Assembly (NCBI GenBank): GCA_023014365.1
Contig: JAEBUN010000003.1
Coordinates: forward strand, 1,426,001 to 1,490,000
Length of the DNA: 64,000 nucleotides
Source: Lepiota brunneoincarnata
Lineage: Eukaryota > Basidiomycota > Agaricomycetes > Agaricales > Agaricaceae
Reading direction: 5' to 3'
The notes beneath the pieces are model-generated. The model saw only the letters and a list, made by a program, of their open reading frames with translations. It was not told where the DNA came from and did not search any database. Below, piece after piece: positions 57,188 to 64,000 of this stretch. Made by a program: the position numbers and the translations under genes. Position 1 is the first letter of the stretch; the number at the start of each line of letters is the position of its first letter.

Positions 57188-59961
57188 TTAGGTCTGCTTC
57201 TAGAGTTGTTTTCCATTACAACTTGTTAGTTTCCTTCTTCCAGGTATTCAGCTAGGTAATTTGGTTTGTAGTAATTGATTTGAGGTTGGTCGGTGGAGTC
57301 TGGTCAAGGGGGAATGATGGGAGAAAAGGTGGGGGTAGGGGTTCTGTGGAGATTGAGTACAGTGGCCGTTTCTGGGGAAGGGGGTTGTCCTGGATAGAAA
57401 ATGTCATATAGGAGACATCTGAAATGAGGACTTTCTATTCTTTCTTCTGGTGGGGTGGTTGGGTTTTCTTCAGAAAGAACCACATGGTTCTCCTGTGATA
57501 TTGGACTTGGTGACCTTGTCGTAACATTCCTCATAGTAGTCGTTGTTAGTGAGGTTGATGTATTGACTGTGAGTGATGGGGGTCGTTGTGGGACGGGTTG
57601 CTGGAGTTTGGGAGTAGGGGGTGTGTCAAGTCTTTCAATTTGGACATTCAGTCCGTTTATGGCGCAGTTGGAAAATGGCACAATGGGGGCATCTATATTT
57701 GATGCAGTTGTAGGAGTAGTGCCCTGGGGCATATTGTTTGCATCTGAGACAGGCAAATTGGGGACAGTCCATGGCCCAGTGTCCAGTATGTCTGCATTGG
57801 ATGCAGACTGATCTGTCGGTAGTTCAGGGGTTGGTTTGTGAGTGAATGGGATTGGGGAAGTTCCAAATTGGGATGTTGTTATTGGCAATGGTGTGGGTGG
57901 TGTTCTTGGTGGGGGTGAGAAGTCTGAAGGGATTTCTGATGTTGGCGGGCTTCTTTCCCTTGCTGGGAGTGGTGGTGGTGATTGCAGTAGGGGTTGTCGT
58001 GGTAATGGTGGGGAGATGGTTGTGGTGGGGGGCTGCAAGGTATGTATCTCATCTCACTTGGGTAGGTTCTTTGACACCTTGGACATGAGGCTCAATCTTG
58101 AATGGAGAAGTCACTTGAGTGATTCTGCCCAGGCATGTTGCATATTGTATGCAGTAGCAAGAGCCTTAGTCTGTCATACATGGTGGGTATAGTCATACCA
58201 GAGTTGTTGGTCATATTCTGAAATTGGAGAGTGTTCCAATTTATTTGTAAAGGCTCTGTCAGTGGCAGCCTCATGCAGATCTCTGTCAGAAGGGTGATCT
58301 GGTCCATGTGGTCATACTCCAGCTGTATGGTATCTAAGGGAGGCGGTGAAAAGGTGGAAACTTTTGTGGGTTTTAATATAGATAAATGGCTTGTTCTCAC
58401 TAAGCTTAGTCGAAATTTGATAAGCTTAAGTTAATACAAGTAGTATTAGATAGATAATGAACAGTTTCGTCTTTTAGGGTGTTCTGGGGGTGCATTCTGA
58501 CAGCAAAATTCAAGAGAATAGTGTTTTTAGAGGTTAACAAACAGCTGTTGAAGTTATCTTAGCTGTACAGTGCAACAGTAAAAGGACAATCCCTGTCAAT
58601 TCAAAGTGCGGGGTCTCTAGTCTCTGGTCTCTGGTCTCTGAACTCTGTTCTCTGTCTCTGTCTCTGTCTCTAGCACTCTGGAACTCTAAACTCTGGACTC
58701 TGTTCTCTGTCTCTGTCTCTGGGTTGGTCGATGACCGAAGAAATCACACTTAACGATGCACACTAAATAGTCCTCTGAAACCGTTCTTGATCACAGCTTG
58801 CAGACTTGCATGTGGAAGCGGGGGTGAGACCTCTTGCTTCTCCATGAACAAGCACAACTGTATTTATATTGTTTAGATACATGCGAGAGATAGTAAATAT
58901 GAAATAGAAAACAATAAGCTTAATTTTTGGAAGGTTTGGCAGCATTTCTACCTTGCCCTGGGTTATGGGTTTTTCTCTGATTGACGAATGGCAATCCAGC
59001 CAGACGTGTTCCATGCTCGTCTGCATTATTCTGCGTCCACACGAGCGCGTTAAACCTCCGGATCAATTATGATCGGAATGTATGGCGTATGTACAATCCC
59101 TTGATCTGTTGTAATTAATCTCAGTCAGGCAGTATGCTGAGGTGCCGGGACCCACAAAGCACTCATTAATTATGAGTCTTTGATATGTCTAGGATTTTGG
59201 GCATTGGGTGTCGCCTCCCGAACGTTGGACGTTCCGTTCCATGGTCTGGTCATCATTATTGGGCTCGCTATGGGCATAATACCCCTGTGACAGCCACTAG
59301 TGTACATTCTTTAGGTTCCAACGAATCCGAGTTCATCAGAAAACTGCTCGTAAGGTCCCTTGATGTGACCGGAGTATACTCAATAGGCTATGTAAAGTCC
59401 GGAATCCCTCCAGAGAGTGTTCTGATAGCTTGGTTCACTAAGCTTAGTGATAATGAGCTGGTTTGAACACTTCCGAGGCTCGAATATCCTCAGTTCGGTC
59501 GAACTGGCTACTATGGGACATAGTACCAATCCTCTATAGGGTTCTTTAATGATATAGCCAATGATTCTATGTAGAGAATCGTTCTGGAGTACGGAATTCA
59601 TGTATAGGCGTGAAATCGGCATATCAGCGGCTAGGGCAATTGTTGGTTCTGGGGTGGCATTGGGGTTGGGGGTCTCATCTCTGAGGGAGGTGTAAGCAGT
59701 GGTGAAGGTGTGAGAGGGGGTGTTGGGAGATGGGGCTGGAATGGGAGTTGTCTGAAGTGTTGTATGTTCAATGCTTGCATTGTTGACAATGATGATAGAG
59801 GACAATGAGGAAGTTGGGGAAGGTGTTGTGGAGTAAGGGGGAGTGGTTTGGGGGTGAGTGAGGTTGAGGTTCATGAACATCTTTTTAAGTATGTTTGGTG
59901 TGGGAGGGGAGTTGTCTTTGGTAGGTTCTGGTGGGTTCCTGATCTTTCTGGAGAATTCCAT
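57188..59961 (-). pseudogene. element D third ORF: zinc-knuckle protein, split by an LTR
   Basis: An ATG at 59961 (MEFSRKIRNPPEPTKDN) overlaps the end of pol (stop at 59885) in another frame. After the LTR the reading continues LDTIQLEYDHMDQITLLTEI, then CPRCQRTYPSEMRYIP, CIQCRHTGHWAMDC, CLRCKQYAPGHYSYNC and CPHC (57680-57810). Breaks are few, and the knuckle cysteines and histidines are all kept. Confidence 0.6.
58347..59636 (-). mobile_element. 1.29-kb solo LTR (TGATATGCC family) in element D
   Basis: Inverted relative to the copy at 31620. It is 1290 bp with TG...CA ends and is flanked by GCGG (58343-58346 and 59637-59640). Element A has no insertion at this place. CG dinucleotides are much better kept than in the other copy. 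Confidence 0.85.
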
Positions 59962-62900
59962 GAGCTTCTTTATACTCAGTTAAGTATTCTTTGGCATTTG
60001 TGCAGAGTGTTTCATTGGTGATCCATTCATTCTCCATGTAGGAGTATCCTTTCCATTTGATGTAGTATTGGAGTTTTCTGTGATATCGGCAGTGATTAAG
60101 AATAGCTTCTATCTTGTATTCTTCTTCTTCATTGATGATGTCTGGTGGTGGTGGAGTTGGGTGAGATCCATATGCTTCTTTTTTGGTATATGGGGTTAGA
60201 AGATTTTGGTGGAACACTGGATGTATCTTCCATTTGATCAGAAGTTTTAGTTTGTATGTGAGTGGTGATAGAACTTCTGAGATAAGGAAAGGTCCTAGTC
60301 TTTTTGGGGATATCTTGTTGGAGATGAAGGGGAGTTTGAGGTTCTTGGCTTCTAGCCATACTCCTGGTGCAATATATGGCGAGGTAGGTTTCGATTTCCT
60401 GGTTGTATCATTTGGTGGAGCTGTCTGTCTGGGGGTGGTATGCAGTTGAGAATGCTTGTTGGATGTTTAATCATTTGGCTAGTTCTTGGAGGGAGTTGGC
60501 AGTGAATCTGGGATCTCAATCTGATATGATCTTGTCAAGTAATCCAAACCTGGTGAAGACATTTTCTATTAATAGTCATCCAATGTTGTCAGCATTCAAT
60601 TGATCTGAGGTTGGGATGAAAATTACCCCCTTTGTAAGGCCATGGTCCACCATGGACAATATCACATTATGACCGGTGCTAGGTGGTAAACCAGTGATAA
60701 GATCCCATGAGATTTGGGCAAATGGGCATTTGGAGGATGATGGTGGGATCAGTTGAGTCAGTGCACGATCCAGTCTGCATATGATTTTGTGTTGCTGACA
60801 CTCTGGACAGCCTTTGACGTAGTTCTTTATGAATGTTGACATTCCTGGCCAATATACTTCTTTCTTGGTGAGGCAGGTATGTTTCCTATTCTCCAGGGTG
60901 GCCATGTGTAGGGTGGTCGTGGTATCTTGTGATGACATTGTGTCTGAGTTGGAGATCTTCTGGAATGATGACATGTTCTTGAAATGTGAGGAGTGGACCA
61001 TTTGAGGTTGGAACCATCCTGAAGTCTTTATCAGTGGTGTTAGGGTGAGTTTCCTTCAGGAGTTTGAACACTTTGGTGGTTCTAGCATCATATTTGGGTG
61101 ATTCCATGATTCTTTCTTGGAGTTCCATATCGACAGTGGCGATAAAGAGGTGTTCTGGGAGTACTATGATCAAACTTTGATCTTCTATGTCAGCTGCGGC
61201 AACAAAGAGGTTGTTTGGAAGCATGGTGACATCTTCGTTATCATTATCCTCATCAGGGATGTGGTCTGGACATCTTGATAGAGTGTCTGGTGCTGGGATC
61301 TTTGATCCTGGGACATGTTCTAGTTTGATGTTATAGTCGGCAAGGGTCTGGACCCATCATGCTTGTCGGTGGTTGATTTTCTGGGGTTTATGCCAATACG
61401 TGAGGTTTTGGTGGTCCATTCTGATACAGACAGTATGGGGGCTGCCAAGGAGATAGTGGCGCCATTCTTCAAGGGCTCAGATAATAGCGAGGAGTTCCCT
61501 GTCATAGATGTTGTAGTTTCGTTCCGCTGGTCTGAATGTCTTTGAATAGAACGATACAGGTTTCTGTATTCCATTGATGTCATGTTGGTACAGGACAGCT
61601 CCTGATGCAAATTTGGAAGCATTGGCTTCTATTTCAAAGGGTTTTGTGGAGTTGGGCATGAGAAGCACCAGTTCTTTTAAGAATTTGTTCTTGAGCATTT
61701 CGAATGCTTTCTGTTGTTCTTCTTTCCATTCAAATTTGTTTGATTTGGATAAGAGTTGGTTAAGGGGTTTGGTGTGGTGGGAGTAGTTGTGGATGAACTT
61801 CCAGTAGAAGTTACAGAATCCAATGAATTTCCAAATGTGTCAGACTGTTTTCAGTACTGGCCAGTCTTCTATTCCTTTGAGTTTTCCAGGGTCCATTTTG
61901 ATTTCATCAGGCATGATGATCATGCTGAGATATTCGAGTCATTGCTTGTTGAACTTGCATTTTTCCAGTTTTGAGGTAGAGGTCATTTTCCTGCAGGATT
62001 TGCAGTACCTTTTCTGTAAGTCGGTCGGTTTCTTCCTGGGTTTTACCATAGATTAGGATATCATCCATATAGATGATGATTCCTCCTTTCTCCATTATTT
62101 CAGAGAATAGCATGTCCATCATATGTTGGAACATTGCGGGACTATTGCAAAGTCCAAAAAACATGACAGTCAGTTCAAAAAGACCCATAGGAGTCTTGAA
62201 TGCTGCTTTCCATTGATCACCATCTTTGATTCTGACGCTATTGTATCCTAGGCGGACATTGAGCTTGGTGAAGTACTCAGCTCCTTTGAGTTTGTCCATG
62301 ATAGAGGAAATCATGGGGATTGGGTAGGCATTTTTGATAGGTGTAATCATTTAGATAACGATAGTCTTGGCAGGGTTGGAGGTCTCCTCCTTTCTTGGCA
62401 ACAAAGAAGAAGAGGTGATGCCATAGGGGATTTTGAGGGGCGTATGTATCCTTTTTGGAGGTTTTTGTCTATAAATTCTTTTAATGCTTTTTCTTTCGGT
62501 GGGTGCCACTTGATAAGGTTTCACCAATTTTGCTTCAAATGTCAGGCTTTAGTTTGAATTTCGTGGTCAAACATTCTTGATGGTGGGAATTGTTCGGATG
62601 CTTTCTTGTTGAATATTTTAGCCCATCAGGCAAATCTCTGAGGGATCTTGGGTGGTTCCTTGTTTGATTCCGGTTGTTTTTCTTTTTGGTTTGCTGATTT
62701 TGTCAGGTTATGTTGTTCATTGTGGAGCGTCATGGTGTGTGTCACTTTGGCATTTACTTCTAATGGGGTTAGAAGCATCAGGTTCATTTCTCTTTCTAAA
62801 GAGAAGATATCAAGGTCAACATTTGACAGATTGACATATTCTTCAGGGTTTTCCTCAGATTGAGAGGTTTTTCCAGCCATTATGTCCATGGCGATGGAAT

Positions 62901-63300
62901 TGAGTTTGACAGGTCGTCGTAAGGTTCTTAGGAGTTTGGAAAAGTCTTGGTGATCAATTTGGGGTTTCCAAGAGAATGTCTTGGTCTTCCAGTTGATGTC
63001 AGGATTGTATTGTTCCAACTAGGGAAATCTGATGATGAGATCCTTCTCACCAGTGTTTGTGATGTATGCTTCTAGCATGCAATCTCTTCCATCAATGATG
63101 GTCCTGATTTTGATGTATTCATGGATCTTGCCATGTTGATTGTCAGTTCTGTCAATGTTACTGAGAGGAATTGGTTGGTCCAGCTGTTTGGTTTGATAAC
63201 CATGTTGTTCAATGACTTTGTGGGATATGAAATTCCCTTGGGCTCCTGAGTTGATCAGGGCAGTGATGGCCACATGGTTTTGATGTCTGTTCACTTCAAA
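59885..63300 (-). pseudogene. element D pol remnant
   Basis: Protease: TALINSGAQGNFISHKVIEQ (catalytic Asp changed to Asn in INSG), near 63250. [22 protein letters not shown] and [20 protein letters not shown] (62050-62290). Integrase zinc region: HDHPTHGHPGE and CPECQQHK (60790-60940). Chromodomain: YYIKWKGYSYMENEWITNET (60010-60100). Frames are broken at several points, and part of integrase is deleted. Confidence 0.8.
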
Positions 63301-63439
63301 TCTCAATGGGTAAGAAAAGGGATCATTTATTCAGGGATAGTCATAATTGTAGAGAGTTTATCGAGAAAATGTCCTTCTGGGAGTGAGAGTACGAAATGTC
63401 CTTCTGATGTCTGGAACATGCAGGGGCACATCAATCAAC

Positions 63440-64000
63440 AGCATTCCTTTTTAAAAATCTTGGAATGGATACATCTCTGGATCCTCGGCTAGTGTGGAGT
63501 GGAGTTTGTGTTGGAGTTCAGGATCAAGGTCATTGACCATTTGGTGCATCTGAGATGCAACTTCTGTGAATGGCAAGAGAGTACTTGCATTGTGGTGGTT
63601 GTTGGGCATTCCAGTTTGGAAATCCAGGGATGAGTGTTTTGTCCAGGAAAAGGATGGTTGGGGTTTCTTGCAGGGCGAGGGGGGTTGGTGCAGCATTCCT
63701 GGGAAGTGTCTGGCTGGCAGTGGTTGTGGCCATTTACTGACCTAATGGTCTTTAGCTCCACATCAGAAGCATTCCTGGTTCTGATATGATTTCATTTGTT
63801 GTCCAGTGAACAACAGCATCTAACTCCTAATGGTTCTTGAGCAGAGTCTTCTTTGGCATATTCCAGTTGTGGGATTTCAGGGTAAGGGTCTTTGAATCCT
63901 TCTTCTATTGCAGGCATGGTCTATTTCCATGGCATGTGGGTCTTGTGGGGTGAAACGTGGAGCATTACTCCTTTGGTAAAACTGTGCATAGGGCATGTTG
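63440..64000 (-). pseudogene. element D gag C-terminal part
   Basis: It matches A gag-protease linker sequence at 43180-43720: KLHLRCTKWSM, DTSQECCTNPP, EEGFKDPYPEIPQLEYAKED. It continues beyond the window. Confidence 0.6.

Larger units (their letters stand above)
56813..64000 (-). mobile_element. Gypsy element D, A-family, truncated by the window edge
   Basis: The 3' LTR is 56813-57187 (375 bp, TGTTACCCAGG to GATAACA). Third ORF, pol and the end of gag follow on the minus strand in the same order as in A. Its 5' LTR lies outside. About 285 bp of integrase present in A (38847-39127) are missing at 60360, and a 1.29-kb LTR interrupts the third ORF. Confidence 0.88.

Overview
The window looks like a chromosome segment from a basidiomycete fungus, probably an Agaricomycete. 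The genes are cut by many 48-71 nt GT-AG introns. One gene belongs to the DUF6533 multi-pass membrane family typical of mushrooms, and the rest is a dense nest of Gypsy, Copia, LINE and Tc1-like elements. The species cannot be named from the sequence alone.

Positions 1-10.1 kb are the host gene island. In order it holds the C-terminal part of a six-finger C2H2 zinc-finger factor (+), a shortened choline-phosphate cytidylyltransferase-like gene (-), a 15-exon DUF6533-type membrane protein (+), an unresolved hypothetical gene (-), a TMA16-like ribosome-biogenesis gene (-) head-to-head with a MOZART1 (MZT1) gene (+), and a long ZDS1-family gene (+). From 10.1 to 11.7 kb nothing is recognised.

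From 11.7 kb to the right edge the DNA is transposon on transposon. The left part holds a LINE tail, solo LTRs, a Copia element (13652-18832, target duplication AATAA) inside a deleted Tc1-like element, a dead second Tc1-like element, and remains of a Gypsy element (B1). B1 is broken by a complete 1.9 kb non-autonomous LTR element (23155-25076, target duplication GTGGT) whose ORF looks like a KH RNA-binding protein. A multi-exon, cysteine-rich minus-strand gene follows at 28.6-30.7 kb, just left of a 1.29 kb LTR.

From 35.6 kb an old minus-strand Gypsy element (B2) is split by three younger insertions: A (36365-45748, minus, duplication GAGGA), C (46791-54664, plus, duplication CATGT) and D (56813 to beyond the edge, minus). 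A itself carries two solo LTRs, and D carries the 1.29 kb LTR. Elements A, D, B1 and B2 share a third ORF after pol that encodes tandem zinc knuckles.

The most striking object is element C. It is nearly intact (two 661 bp LTRs, gag, pol in the -1 frame) and carries, between pol and the 3' LTR and on the opposite strand, a spliced gene with its own TATA box. Splicing assembles an exact Gal4-type Zn2Cys6 spacing flanked by coiled-coil regions. The LTR pair of C differs at seven sites, all CpG transitions, so methylation-linked deamination appears to be the main mutational force in this nest.
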